DNA of 64,000 nucleotides from Pseudofabraea citricarpa (GCA_029641185.1 JAPWGK010000015.1:1116001-1180000); one strand, 5' to 3'. Counted from the stretch's first letter, positions 1 through 12,453 are shown. The notes: generated from the sequence alone by a model not told the origin. Program-made: numbers and translations.

Positions 1-239
1 CTGATGTGGCTGATGGAACCGATGACGAGACCGGAGACACGGCGGATAGCGAAGAAGAAGAACCTCAACTCTTCTATATCAGACCACTAAGAATGGGCGA
101 ACATACGCCAATTGCTGCGATACACATAGGGCTTACCTTGCGTCCGGCTAGATCTCATTTGATCCGAGAAGGGCATTATGTCATCACACGAGAGGGCAGA
201 CTGGCTCCTGTCCGTGTATTCGTAAGATTGGGTCCCTGA
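1..239 (+). CDS. 3' end of an unidentified gene (partial)
   Basis: An open frame runs from the left edge (codons starting at base 3) to a stop at 237-239. It carries an acidic stretch (a run of Asp/Glu around residues 5-20) followed by a mixed hydrophobic and basic tail ending in VRVFVRLGP. I do not recognise the family. Its start lies outside the window, so length and function cannot be judged. The composition looks coding rather than random, but an isolated open frame of about 79 codons could also be chance. Confidence 0.35.
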   Translation, partial: DVADGTDDETGDTADSEEEEPQLFYIRPLRMGEHTPIAAIHIGLTLRPARSHLIREGHYVITREGRLAPVRVFVRLGP

Positions 240-1502
240 CAAGGAAATGGTTTCGCTTGATTGCTACTGCCATGATTTCAATCGGGGATAGATCTTATTT
301 ATGGATTATTCTATCAGGTCAAGAGGAAAGATCTGGCTAAGAACGTGGAGCCGATGTATCAATGGCGTCGCTTATCTAGAGAAGCCGCCTTTCGGAAAGA
401 GTACGTTTTTTAGGGGTATGAAAGCAGAACATATGCTCAGACCTATGCCTTTGCTTTTGCACTAAATGGATGAACTTCTCTTTGCTTTGATAAAGTCTTT
501 TGTATCTTTAGTGACGGCAACGAGTACTTACCACCTCCGGTAAGTACCTCATATTACCTAACTATAAGAGCACTTATCACTATCGAGTTCTTGAATTCGT
601 ACTCAAATTTGTATGACATAGATCTTGTTGATGGAAAAAGCAAGATGTAGTTGTTATTCAATGGTGACCAATGTATCATATTTAAATTGCACCTATGAAA
701 GCAACATTTTATCCATATTCCATAACATGAAAACCCTTAAGTAACCAAAAATATGGACTGTTATCATTAGCACCTAGCACTAATTTCAAACCCCCTTGTA
801 TTCCAGTGCTGTAAATTAGCCTGGAAGATTAATGAACGACAATGGCCACATCAATGCAGTATAATAGACTTAGTTTAAAATGACCTGATCCGCCCTTTTC
901 TCCGAGGTCTCGTTTATGACCCTACACCAGTGATCCGGCTTGGGCTGGGCTCTGTGTCTATAGGGCAGACGGATAACCAGTACATGTTCTTGAATCTACG
1001 ACCCTTTACAAGTATCAGTATTTCAATGGTACCACTTTGTGGTTCCGTCCTGATTATCCTCTCCCTCAAATCAAGCCACTGTATGTTATGTATACCACGC
1101 ATATAACTCCTATACCGATATACACTTTTATGAATAACAATTTCACGAAGGATTCTCTCTTGCTGGGTCTCAGCGGATCAAGCTACGATGCGTATGCTAG
1201 ATACTAGAAAATTACAAGTCTAAGGTGGGCAATTTGGGAATTGAATTCATCTGCAGGATAGCAGGAATTGAGTTGGGAATATAAGTAACCTTGGTTTACC
1301 TGGGAATGACAACAGCAATAATGTTGGCCTGCAGGCACAGATCCATCCATATATTTAAAGCCTTCTGCGATCACAGAGCATTTGTCCAAGCATTCAATCA
1401 CTCACGCAACATATTACCCCATACTTTCAGAGCGCGCCAGAGAGGATTTATAACTACATAGGTATTTTAAATTACATTGTCTTACATTCTACTAATATTA
1501 CA
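240..1502. other. intergenic, no gene recognised
   Basis: About 1.26 kb, moderately AT-rich. Two short open frames near 914-1102 and 1204-1401 on the minus strand have no protein-like features. It contains the 3' flanks of the edge gene and of the GEP3 homologue. No RNA gene or repeat was seen. Confidence 0.6.
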
Positions 1503-3553
1503 CTACTTCCTGGCTAATTTGTCCGCCTTCTTAGCTCCCTTCATACTCTGCCGTGGCCGTCCCTTACTACCAACTGGTTTCTGAGACAAAAACGACCAAG
1601 CATTCATAGGCCTGCGCGCAGCGATGAACTTTCCTTCAGGGCTGAAGACCTCTACAGCAGGCCAAGAGGGATCCACCTCCTCTTGAGCATGCTCCTCGGC
1701 ATCACGATCTGTATCCATGGTCTTATTCATCTCCCCTGGTCCCTTTCGAACCTGGGCGACTAGCTCAACCCAGCCACAGCCTTCGATCAAAATATCTGTG
1801 GCAAGGACTCGGTAAGGTAATCTCTCTGGCTTGATCGCAGCAGCATCTCGAGCGGTGATCGGACCAGTCCGTTGCCTTGTAACGTCCCATTTGAGGTGAA
1901 ATGTACCTGCTTTCGCAATCTTCTCTCCAACTCCAGGTAAGGCAATATTAGTCAAACCAGATTCTCTGGTCTGTGTTTGTGTACCAATGGCTTTTTCGGT
2001 TGCGGTTAAATGCGCGTCAATCGGAGTGAATGCATATGCGAGTATTATGGCGTCTGGTGAAGTTGGAGTGATGCGGATCAAACCACCCAAGAGCAAGGAT
2101 TGACCAGGCTTGACAGTTTGTTGTTCTGGTCGTACTCGTGAACGCATAAGTAATGACGGTCGGAATTCTTCCTGAACATGATGCTCCAGATCCCCGCGAG
2201 AGAGACCCGGTAGATCAACCAATTCTCCCTTTCCGTTTCCAAATGGAACGCGAATTGGAGAAGCCGTGGTGCCAGGAAGAGCAGAGACAAGCGGCATTGA
2301 AGGATAGTCTGTCTCGGCTTGTACAGGCGGAAGAAGTGCGGATGGATCCGTGAACTGGTCCTCGAACAACTTGAAATCTGCTTCTGTATCGTTCTCTGCA
2401 TTCCGAACCTCAGCCGATTCTTGGGCTGTCGGATCTTCACTCTTTGACTGAGTCCATGGGCTGATTACAGGTTGGGAGCGTCGACCTTTGGGAAACACAT
2501 CATTGAAAAGTTGGCTTTTGCCAACATTTACTTTCCCAACCATCCATCCACCGCCACCACGAGACCAAATATCTTCCTTCAATTCCTTGGTCCACCATGA
2601 TCGTACTGCGCTTACACACCTCACATTGCCCAGTCGGACATCCTTTCCTGCCCTGCCCAATGAATCGCGCAATACGCTAGTCAAATAGGGCATCAAAGAA
2701 TCCACCTGTGTCTTCAATGGTGCAAGAAGATCAGCCCGTGTAATGATGAAGCTGACTTCAGTTTTCCTGCCATGGTAGAATTTCCCGTTCTTGGATCGCC
2801 TATTGAGAGTTCGTTGTGGTGTCAAATTAAGTAGTTGATAAAGATTAGGCACGAGAGACATAGGGAAATCTGCAGAATCTATGACATGGTAGATATGGTT
2901 GTATTTATGAGGAGACTCGAGGATCGTATCTTGAAGAGATTGTATTGAAGGGTGGTGAATGGAAACACCAGAATCATGGTGCCTGAGTTTATGGCAGCGA
3001 TCACATACTGGCGGTTCTTGCTGTTTGGGTTCTTATCGTCAAATCTTAGCTTTTGCCCTTCCACACTGTGTAGATACAACCCACCTGGTGATTTTATAGT
3101 ATCCAAGCCCAGATTCTTCAGGAGTTCGCTATCCACATTATTCAGAGACGCTTCGATAAGTTTCTGCTCTTGCAGATTCCCTTGTCCAGCTTCGCCCCTG
3201 GTGTAATCTCTTACAGCTCTTCTGGCCAGGGTATAAAAACCTGGCTCATCTTGAGCATATGTCTGCGACAAAGCACCACATCCTACACATTGTGGCGGTA
3301 ATTTTCTTCGGGGTTTTTGTGGGCTTAGTTGTAAACTAGGCGCAACTTCTATATCATCCGACGCAGTATGAGAAAACCGTCTCTGCGTGATGGAAGCGTT
3401 CAAGACAAAGCAATGGCGTGAATGCTTGCGTTGCGGCTGTAATGCACCTGCAGGAGTGCTTCGGAGAATTGGACATAGGAACTCGGGAATCTCGGCCAGT
3501 CTCAGCTTAGAGAGATGGCGAGAAAGCTGCGAGCTTCCTGCTCGAATCGACAT
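1503..3553 (-). CDS. GEP3: Gep3/Mtg3-type mitochondrial GTPase (YqeH family)
   Basis: Two exons, 3553-3085 and 3031-1503, joined across a 53-bp GT-AG intron (3032-3084), give 665 residues. The basic, Ser/Arg-rich N-terminus is a likely mitochondrial presequence. A split zinc finger follows (CVGCG near residue 97, CDRC after the intron). The GTPase motifs are circularly permuted, as in YqeH/YlqF proteins: TRAD (G4, about 254-257) comes before the P-loop GKVNVGKS (about 322-329) and DLPG (G3). Without the intron the CDRC half of the finger falls out of frame, which supports the splice. Yeast Gep3 acts in mitochondrial small-subunit ribosome biogenesis. The gene is divergent from the mL61 gene, 230 bp away. 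Confidence 0.9.
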
Positions 3554-3783
3554 TCTATAACGTGATATAGGAGATGTTGCGTCCAGGCTGAGAATACATG
3601 TTTGCGGTCCTTAGTCGCGTTCTCGTCGGTGTTGAACGAAGCAGCTTTGCCGACAAAAATATTTCGACAGGGGTCAAACAGCTCTAAACCTAAATTTATC
3701 CATCGGGATTGACGACGACGACGACGACGTCCAGGACCGACTCCAAGCATATTTGATATCTCAATCGCTATACAACATTCAAG
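3554..3783. promoter_or_regulatory. short divergent promoter between GEP3 and mL61 genes
   Basis: Only 230 bp separate the two start codons, so both promoters and both 5' leaders must lie here. A GAC/GTC trinucleotide run sits at about 3711-3730, just before the mL61 start. No clear TATA box was seen. Co-regulation of two mitoribosome-related genes is an inference. Confidence 0.5.
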
Positions 3784-4593
3784 ATGGTGAGCGTAATAAA
3801 GCGTATGCGGCATTTGAGAACTGTAAGCACAATCTAGCCCACCATGATATCCGCCCCCTTCTCAAGAAACCAGCCCATGCTAATATATTTTCCACCCATA
3901 GAAGGTATATTGTTCTTCACAACGGCGCGAACGATACGGAGAGCTGACTCGATGTAGCTTCTTGGGATACGCTTAGGGCCTGGAGCCGCAGTCCTTCCCA
4001 AGGAAGTCACTAGAATACACATGGACTTTGCCGCGAAGACAGAGGGGCACTATGGAGCGAGGTATGCATAAGTGTTCCTTTCCGGACTGGCAGAAGGGAT
4101 CAGAGTATGAGCATATCCTAAATGAGGACCGTGTAATAGGAAATTCTGGAAGCAATATCTCCCGCGGCTCAAGTACCACAATCCAGCCGTTCCAATGACC
4201 GTCAATCGAACAACAGACCAAGCTTCGACACCCGTTCTTACCATTCACTTCACCGATTCCACCTCAGCTGAGGGTGCAGCTCCAGCTATATCATCAACTA
4301 CAAGCTCCACGACATCAACAGGCCCAGTTGCTGCTTCAACATTGCCCGCGCCAACCGTACGCACCAAGACAATTCAGATGAAGCATTATGCGGAATCAGA
4401 CATATTGTCGCAACTAATGGAATTGACCAAGGCACAGCAGGTAAAGCCAACGCCCGAGGAGGAACAGGAGCTTGAAGACCTCGAGACACAGGCGATCGAG
4501 GCCGAGAAGGTTTCGCAGAAGGCTAAGATTGCCAGAGCGGCAAAGAAGCGGGCGGAAGAGGTCATCGCAAAGGCCAAACAGTCGGTGGCTTGA
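3784..4593 (+). CDS. MRP49: mitochondrial large-subunit ribosomal protein mL61 (Mrp49)
   Basis: Three exons: 3784-3822, 3958-4061 and 4140-4593, with GT-AG introns of 135 and 78 bp and clear branch points. They give 198 residues. The first 85 or so match the Mrp49/mL61 family: IRLGPGAA and LPKEVTRIHMDFAAK, then the KYHNPAVPMTVNRTTDQ block built across exons 2 and 3. The reading phase is kept only with these junctions. The C-terminal half is a Ser/Thr-rich linker and a Lys/Glu/Ala-rich, probably helical tail, longer than yeast Mrp49. The protein should act in the mitochondrial 54S subunit. The 307 bp to the convergent HECT gene hold nothing else recognisable. Confidence 0.88.
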
Positions 4594-4900
4594 GGAGATG
4601 TACATTAGATACAGTATTGAGATGCATATTTCAGGCGTTGATGGTACAAGGGTTGCTGATGTATAAAATGTACTTGTAAAACTATTTGTGGCCTTCGGGA
4701 TTTCACAACGGGCTGAGCACGTCAATAAATATATTCTAGGAAGCAGCCGGCACCTGTAGTATTGGTTTCTATGTAAAATAACAAGACCATTCTCAGTTTT
4801 GGGAAAGGAAGTTTCTCAAACAAGATTCTGTGAGGCGGGTGTAAAGTGATACTGATACACAAAATGCCAGCTGTCTCACCGGCTAGTCCCATCACACAGC

Positions 4901-7900
4901 TTATTTCAACCCGAAACCTTCACTCATATGTACGGCTCGCCAGAGTCTGTCCTCCAATTTCTGTCTCGATGAATAGCGCCACAAGGAAAGCATGTTGAAG
5001 CATGTACGGGCAACTGGAAATCTAGGACCATCATCACCTAAGCAGGAAAGTTTGATTACCATGGTCGATGTGCCTGTAGCTGGAATCCGGTCACTTCCAG
5101 TGATAAAGCTCAAGAGTTTCCTCTGGTCTTTGGGCTCGGCACGTTCGAATGAGCTCCAGAACCATTGAATGACAGGCTCAGCTTCCCGTGCATTTGCGAC
5201 ACCCCAATTATCATAAACGGCCACAGCTCGAAGTGAAGCAATGTCGAGAGGTTCATCGGACCCACGGATGAGGAGTTCAATCTCTTCTGGTCGGAAGAGG
5301 GAGAGTGCGTTTCCACCACAGACAGTGAAGAATCCTCGCTTGAAAGGTTCAAATTGCCGCGTTACAGCAGTATCAAGTAGATATCGAACATAGAGATCCA
5401 CGAATTCTCGTCTATTTGTGTTTGTGACTGGTTTACTATCACCGCCAGGACAGAGAGGTACCTGTGTGGTCTGGCCATAGCGATCGATATCAGCTACAAA
5501 GTCTCTGCAAAAGGTGCTTTCCACATCTCCATCAAACTCCAATAGCTGGCGAAGGCCGTGGGCTAAAGCAGGTCGTAATTCGGCTAAATCCTCCAAGGAA
5601 TATGTCATTTGTGGTTTGGCATGCGATGTAGCACCTGGTGCAACTGCAGGACCAGCAGCGAGCAGCTTTCGAAAGGCAAAAGGAGGAAACGCAACATCAA
5701 GAATGGTTGAATTGTATATGGCCAGACCCATGACAACACCAACAAGGAAGAATTGATCCGTTGTCTCGAAGCTGTTGGGATTAAAATAGCAGAAATGGGA
5801 ATCATCATCGTACGTAAACATTCCTGCGTCAATTAGAGAAGTTTCGTCAAAACCAAATAAAGGCAACATACCATGTTCAGGATTGAAAACATCCCGAACC
5901 AGAAGTAAAAACCACTCTTTCCGAAGACCACCTGCATCGATGCCTTCTTCTCCTTTGAACTCTATACGTAAGCCTTTCTTAATTTCTTCTCCGCCTGTCC
6001 CTACTACCTCACTGACTCCCTTCAGGCTGTCTTCTACCAAACATTCTCTTCGTATCTGAAGCACTAGGTATTGATTGACTGTCTTTCGTGTCATGATACT
6101 GTCGAAGAATGCTTCTCTGGCCTTGACCTCCATTTGGCGACGCGCATCGTGTTCCATGATTTGGATCTTGGCCCATATGCTCAAGAAGAATGGGTATTGG
6201 CAAAATGCAAACTTCCCACGTCCTGACTCCCAAGCCTCAAAGTCTGCTATCAGGTCTGAATAATCAAGCAAAGTGTTGTAAAAATCACTTGTCGCTAAGA
6301 TTTGGCCATGACTGTGAGCTTTTTCTCGGGCGGCTAGGCCAGCACTGTGACCAGCTTCGAAAGCCCTTAGAGGTCGTGTGTCTACTTTTCTTGCCAAACC
6401 ACTGTTGTTTGCTGAAAAGAATAGCGCCATCACCCTTGCCGCCGCCTTCACCTGCCAATCGTCATTATATATAACGGGCTGGATTTTTTTCTCCGTCTTC
6501 TTTGCCGCTTGTCCATTAGCTCCCAATGCCGCATGCAGCGCCGCTGAGGTATTTCTACCTGGCCCAGAAAGACTTGGAATAAGACCTGCTGTGGGATCTG
6601 GAGCTTGTTCACGTTTCTTGCCATGTTGTCGCGTTAGCCTATAAGTAACAAAGCTACCTATAAGATCAGTCATTCTTTGGAATTGGCCATCAGAGAATCG
6701 TGCAAACCAGCCAACGAGATGGTGATGGCATTCGTTAGGAGCGTTTGAAACAAGACCGAGTATTCGTTTTATAATGCCAGAATGCTTTTCATGGCCACCA
6801 GAATTGCTCGGATGTCTGCGGTCTTGAGATCGAGATCGAGAATGGCTTCTTTCTTTTGACCTGGAATTTTGTGACGATGGATATAACAACGGATTTGCTA
6901 GGAAAATAAGAAGAAATCGCAGATCGCCTGGGTCTTTCAATGGCCGTCCAGGGCGTTTAAGCAGATTTTCTGTGGCTTTGAGCAATACTCTTTGACAATG
7001 ACCTTGCGCTTCCATGACACGTTCCTCAAATTCAGCTAATTCATGCATAGAAAGTTGTTGTACCTGCTGTGAGTATTGCTCAGAAGTTCCCAGTTCATCC
7101 AATTTCTTGCGCCATGACCTTCCAGGGTATACTACTAAATGATACCATTCATTGACCCCAACCCAATCTATACGCGGAGATTTTAAAGTAACAATGTCTA
7201 GCTGTTCTTCATTCAATTCGCCAGTATTGCGTTGTAGGCGGTTTTTTTCCGGGCTCTTGGCTTTTGAGCGATCCCCTGTCCACCAAGAACCATTTTCTGC
7301 AAAATCACCAAGCAAAAGTGTTTTAGCATCCATCTCTGAGAGAAGCGTTTCTGCCTGAGAACTTGATTCGGTTGATCTCAACTTGCGCTTGGTACCTTCA
7401 CTCGCAGCACGAGGCATACTTGGTCGTACTGAGGAAAAGGAGCCATTGATACAATCAAAGGAGCCCAGTGAATTTACCAGATACTCCTCAAGAGGTTTGA
7501 ATAGTGACTCGACGGCATTCGGATCCAATACAGCACCAGGGATTTCCTGTGGCTTATCAAGAAAGCTACCCGGAGGATATTTCCGTGGGGATCGATCTCG
7601 ACGATTATCAGTAGACGGTTCTGGTACGGCGTCACGACTCTTTGTATGTTGTGTCATGTGGTTACTAAACATATCGCCCGGTGATGAGGTAGAATAAGGT
7701 GATGTTCTGAGATACAAAGAATCTCCTGCGTGTGATTCAGAGGGTTGTTTTATATGCTCGGCTCCGCGATTAGAAGCATGTATTGGAAGTGCTCGAGTGT
7801 GCTGTTGCGAACTATCATCTATTATTTGCGCACCATTTCCCAGACTTTCCCATGGTCTTTCGATTTCTTTCTGTATAGGCGGAGAGAGGTGGACGGGACT

Positions 7901-8627
7901 GGAAACAGGCGTATCATCATGCTTAAGTCTTTCAAGCAGGTAGTTGGTAATGCAATGATCGATAAGGTGTCTAGTCTTCTCGAGATTGATAGGGGAGACT
8001 ACGGTTTTGATCAGAAAGAATGTTATGCATAACAGCGAAGATGTTACCTTTCGGTGCGCCGACAAAGCCTGGATATGTGCCAGTTCTGAAAGGCCCTAAA
8101 ACTCGAGATCCATCACCACGTTTCCGTTCCAACGCGCGAGGTTGTATGTCATTGACTGTCAAGCAGATGGTACATCTGAAGAGCTTCAACTCTTTCGGCC
8201 ATCGGACCATAGAATCACACGTCATGCACTTCCCGGTCTTCAGATCCTTATCGGGAACTTTCGTATGTTTATGATTGTTGCTCGAGGGCTTCAGGGCGGT
8301 ATTAGAGACATACATAGAGTCGTCATCGGTAGACTCGAAACCTGTCGTTGTGCCTGTCGGAGAATCGCCATTGCGCTTCTTCTTGCCTGAGAATAGGGAT
8401 GGAAAGGGATGGCTCATAGATCGGCCATGGCTCGAACTTGTCTGTGGTCTGCGAGAACTCTGGGTGCGAAGGGTAGGAATGCCGTATGCGCTTTCTAGTA
8501 TATCGGATTCTGTGATCATGGACGGGCCCCGTACTCGCGCAGGTGGAGTTGGTATCTGGGGATCGGGAGTAGCTCCCATCTCTGAGCGTGAACTGGCAGA
8601 CAGTAGGCGGTTCGACCATTGCGGCAT
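4901..8627 (-). CDS. HUL4: HECT-type E3 ubiquitin ligase (Hul4-like)
   Basis: Two exons, 8627-8048 and 7998-4901, with a 49-bp intron (7999-8047), encode 1,225 residues. The N-terminus is Ser/Pro-rich, then a CMTC...CTIC putative zinc ribbon lies near residues 134-155. The middle is conserved helical sequence. The C-terminal 350 or so residues are a HECT domain: RIEFKGEEGIDAGGLRKEW, then FLVGVVMGLAIYNS, and the catalytic cysteine in the motif RTCFNMLSLW at about residue 1193. The HECT cysteine accepts ubiquitin from an E2 and passes it to substrate. A zinc-ribbon N-terminus without C2 or WW domains fits fungal Hul4-like ligases rather than Rsp5 or Tom1; the paralogue choice is less certain than the family. 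Confidence 0.9.
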
Positions 8628-9866
8628 TGTGTGTCTCTATCGGATAGGGGGTCGCTAATTGTGTTCAATCGTACTGCCAGTCTGATCATCGATGCGGCTT
8701 AAGGAATGTCGCGCTCATTTGAGCAGGAGAGCGATCTGCGTGTCTTTGGCGTGCAATCATGAGAGCTTCCTTCCAGAGCGTAGAAATGCAAAAGCCAGTC
8801 TTGAGTGGCTTTGGCTTTCACTTCATACCATATCCAGCAATGGGGGCAGCGTAAGGGTGGATGAAGGAAGGAGCCTCTTGTGAGATTGGAGCTACTAGGA
8901 GCCTACTCGTCGTACCTCGAGCGTTCTGTCACGTCACCTGTGATAGGCAGTAAATACGCAGGATGAGACGAGCTGAAGGTTGCATTGCCATTTCAAAGCC
9001 ACCGAAATCTCGTATTCAACTGAAATCGACTTACTTCTCAAAGTAATTTAGCTAGCTTGTCAGCGACCCCCCAGATTTCATGCAAGCGGTAAGGCGGGCG
9101 GCCGCCTTTCAAGATAGTTCAGGGGAAGAGGGGTAACTTGCGCCAGAGCAGAGTATCAATGTCAGGTGGTGGGTAAGTAGGTGGAACCGCAAGCAGATAT
9201 TTACAATGGGTTCCATTCCCCATGCTATTCACAAGTGGGTGATGGTCGCAAGGGCCCCAGAGGTAGTTTGGCTCTGGTGTTGTGTTCGAGCCAATCAATA
9301 ATTAGACATGCGATTTTCTGAAAACTTAACGACAATAATGATTGGCAGATACGCGACTACAGAGAGAAGTGATTTTCCCATAGTACTTGGGATATAGCTG
9401 ATAGCTGCCAAAGGATCTATTGGCAACACTTGGAACTTGGTTGTCCTTGCCTGAATATTTGGATGCGCTGGTTTTATTCAATCAGTCGTTGAAAAGTCAG
9501 AATGCATATTTGGCTCGGAACCCTGGTCAACTACATTGACTACTTGAAAAGTAGTTTCTTTTATCATGGATCTGGGAAATTAGTATTTCGCAGTTACACA
9601 ACACATCATATAAGACAGTTCAATCTCAGAAACATCCCAGTAGAATTGATTATGGAGCCTTAGAACGCCTGAGAATTCACGATATCATGATAACACCATT
9701 TTGAGTTTCAATTCTTCATTCCATCATTACAGATGAGAGAAAAGCTCGCTGAATTTTTGCAAAGCCATGAACCATGACCACAATATTCCCCATTCCCGTC
9801 CATAACACAATGTTCCCCATTGCTGTCCATAACAGACTGACCCAACCGGAACCCGAATTAGTGCAT
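8628..9866. other. intergenic, no gene recognised
   Basis: It holds the HECT gene promoter on its left and the L15 3' flank on its right. A small open frame at 8692-8883 lacks protein-like features. A GC-rich patch lies at about 9060-9130. No RNA gene or repeat was seen. Confidence 0.55.
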
Positions 9867-10714
9867 TTATCTGTATCTTTGGAGGTTGAGGGTGTTGTGT
9901 CGCTTCCAGGTCTTGCGGCGACCGGCAGTGGTCTTGTTGTATCCATGACCCTTTCCGAGACCACGGGACTTCTTGCCAGTAGCAGTGAGACCACGAGACT
10001 CGCGGTGCTTGTGGACAGGGTTGACGATCCAGTTGATGCGAGCATCGCGGCGGATGGCCTTGTGTTGAGGGTCAACAAGAATGATCTCGAAGTACTTGTA
10101 GGTCGAGTCCTGGTTGATCCAGTAGGAGTTGAGGACTCTCAAGTTGGCGCAGCGGCGTCCGACACGCTCCTCAGCAGTCGACTTCAAGGATCGTTGGTAC
10201 TTCAACTGGTTGATACCTTGGTTGGTGGGCTTTCCTGTAGTGAAATTTCAGTTAGCAGAGGTTCGACCCCAACATCTCCTCAAGATCAGAATTCCATACC
10301 GTAGGTGGCACCCTTTGGACTTGGGCGCTTGCGACCTCCACGGCGGACACGGACACGGTAGATGACATATCCTTGCTTGGCCTTGTAACCAAGACGGTGA
10401 GCCTTGTCAGGGCGCGTTGGTCGGGATGCGCGGTGGACGACGTTCAATTGGCGGAGCTATATTATGCACTCTCAGCAAAGTTCAACGAGTGTATAGCAGA
10501 GACATCATAGATGTCCACATGTATTCCAACGCCCTTCCAGATGCGTTCGAGGTCGGATTTCGACAGGATTGACTGACCTCCCAACATCTGACTCTAGCGA
10601 CGTAACGCCCGACATCAGACTGCTTCTTGTTGTTCAACTCCTGTACATATTTGTTGAATCCCGATTAGGAAGTTAGCTGATGTTCTGAATGTTCGGAGGT
10701 AGGATTTGTACCAT
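9867..10714 (-). CDS. RPL15: 60S ribosomal protein L15 (eL15)
   Basis: Best canonical model: ATG alone on exon 1 (10714-10712), then 10640-10578, 10456-10300 and 10234-9867, giving 196 residues. The body is unmistakable eL15: [65 protein letters not shown] and a basic C-terminus ending LNLQRYR. It is a core component of the cytosolic large ribosomal subunit. Oddity: codons for KYVQ, matching the conserved eL15 N-terminus (KYIQEL in human), lie directly 5' of the exon-2 acceptor, but an in-frame stop at 10667-10665 and the absence of an earlier AG exclude a normal extension. The first residues are therefore uncertain. Confidence 0.93.
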
Positions 10715-10809
10715 GGTGATCTAGAAGGGAAGAATATGGTTAGCTTTGGTGTCTAGATAATATTGTGTACGTAGATGACATTGAGCGACTGTAACAAGGG
10801 GTTACTTAC

Positions 10810-11444
10810 CTTTGTTGCGGGTAGTGGCCGTGGGTGGTCGGTGGTTGTCGATAATGAGGTTGGAGTTGTGAAAAAAGATTCCAGACGTTTACCAAAAGTT
10901 GTGTGGGAAATTAGGCGACCGTCCACGTGATCGATCTTCCGCCGCTTGGCCTTGGGCTCGGCAACGGCATCTTCATCCTCCCTTCTCTGCATTTCGTGCA
11001 CAACCCATTGCTCTCTTTCCAGCTTGAACAAAGCCATAGCAGCAAGCATATATGCGATCTCTTCGCTGCTTGGTTCTTTTTCATCTTCGGAGTGGAAGTC
11101 ATAATATTTGCCGTCCCACGGCTTCGTCTTATGAACCGCCTCCACTATTCACATGTCAGCAATAGCCTAATGATGACCCAGTCATAATGCGCGCTGTGGC
11201 TGTGGTGTCAAATAGCTGGCGGCCCCGAAGGAAATCTAGCTACTTACTCGTGCTTCTTTTTTCTCTGTCTCGAGCCAGTTCTTTCTCTTTCACCTCTGGT
11301 GGAGGCGAGTCCCGTTTTCGTTTGTTTCTAGCGACTGTAAGAAGTATAAGTTAGCTTCTATTATAACATCTCTTGGCTTTCATTCCTGTGCTTGGAGGTA
11401 TTTTTGACACATGGGATGAATGTATTACCTTCGATCTCTTCCAT
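10810..11444 (-). CDS. unidentified charged protein upstream of RPL15 (3' end uncertain)
   Basis: Proposed exons: 11444-11429, 11336-11248 and about 11139-10810, all with good GTAAKT donors. The exon-3 acceptor is less sure: the TAG at 11145 is out of phase and the next AG (GAG|GCG) is in phase. The product starts MEEIE, is Lys/Arg/Glu-rich, and contains KPWDGKYYDFHSEDE, an Ala/Leu helix and a KAKRRK nuclear-signal-like cluster. I do not recognise it. After Lys at 10810 a strong donor can splice in phase to the RPL15 start exon (10720-10712). Without splicing the frame stops at 10753. It may be a separate gene overlapping the L15 transcript or a 5' extension of it. Confidence 0.45.
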
Positions 11445-12453
11445 CTTGGCGTTTGACTGGATGGAAGTATGGTGAGGTTGATGATGTTGATGATGTTGAC
11501 GGTGTCGAGCTTCCTCTTCTGCAGTAGGTGGGCAATTAGAGGTGGGAAATCGGAAAGGGGGAACAGTTTCGCCTAGCTAGCCTGTGATTCGTATTGCTTT
11601 GTATTTTGATTTTGCAATGTCACGATTGCAGCAGCAAGTTTTGTCTGCACCAAAATTGGATCGTTCCAAGGAGCATTCTCGAGTTAAATTATTTGAGTAG
11701 GATAATCATCTTTTCCTGACGTGATAGCACTGGCTCTTTATATTACTTTATTCTGGCATTGAACCCATATTGGTCTTGTCTTGAGGATATTATCAAACCG
11801 TGATCAAGTTTGCATAGCTGTAATTTAATCACTTCACACCCATCATACACCGGTCTGTATGGGTATGGTTGATTGTTGGTTCATAAGATGGACAACGCTG
11901 CGGTTGATTTGAACTAAGATTACTCGATGCAAAAAAATTCAAAGGCGGAAGGGCCGAAAATATCTGGTAGCAATGCCTAAGCAAAGCAAAAACAGTCTTT
12001 TCAAAAACCATACTCAATACAGAAACACACCATCCAACAACTTTCAACGCACACGTTAACGAACGCGTAACGCAAGAACCCTTGACTTTACACTTGGTTT
12101 ACGATAACTCGATTCAGCAGCACTTCTTGCAACAACATACAATGCAACAACACTCGATGCAACTACTTTCGACGAAATCACACTCGATGCAAGGCAAACC
12201 AACTCAGGGCCTCTCGACTCGCGAACACTTGGTGCAAGCACATTAAAAAGAATGCAGCGCGAGAATATTGTAGGAACACCCAATGCCACAACATCACACG
12301 ACACACACGACATAGCAATATATACAATGCAAGAAAACACACACACACACACACACAAAACTTGGAAATTGAAAATGCATTGCAGCAAAAGCCAACTGGC
12401 AATCACACAAAGCTCAAGTCGTACAAACATTCGAAGTAACACACGGAAGCCGA
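11445..12453. other. low-complexity region, no gene recognised
   Basis: It includes a GATGATGTT-type trinucleotide patch (about 11475-11510) and a CA-rich tract with repeated short words such as ACTCGATGCAA (about 11925-12200). The 175-codon minus-strand open frame at 12056-12583 is Cys/Val/Leu-rich because of this composition and is not believed. It leads into the repeat array at 12454. Confidence 0.5.
12337..12356. repeat. (CA)n microsatellite
   Basis: About ten uninterrupted CA dinucleotides inside the CA-rich region. Confidence 0.9.

Noticed and set aside
9774..10304. 176-codon plus-strand open frame
   Set aside because: Antisense shadow of the RPL15 coding exons.
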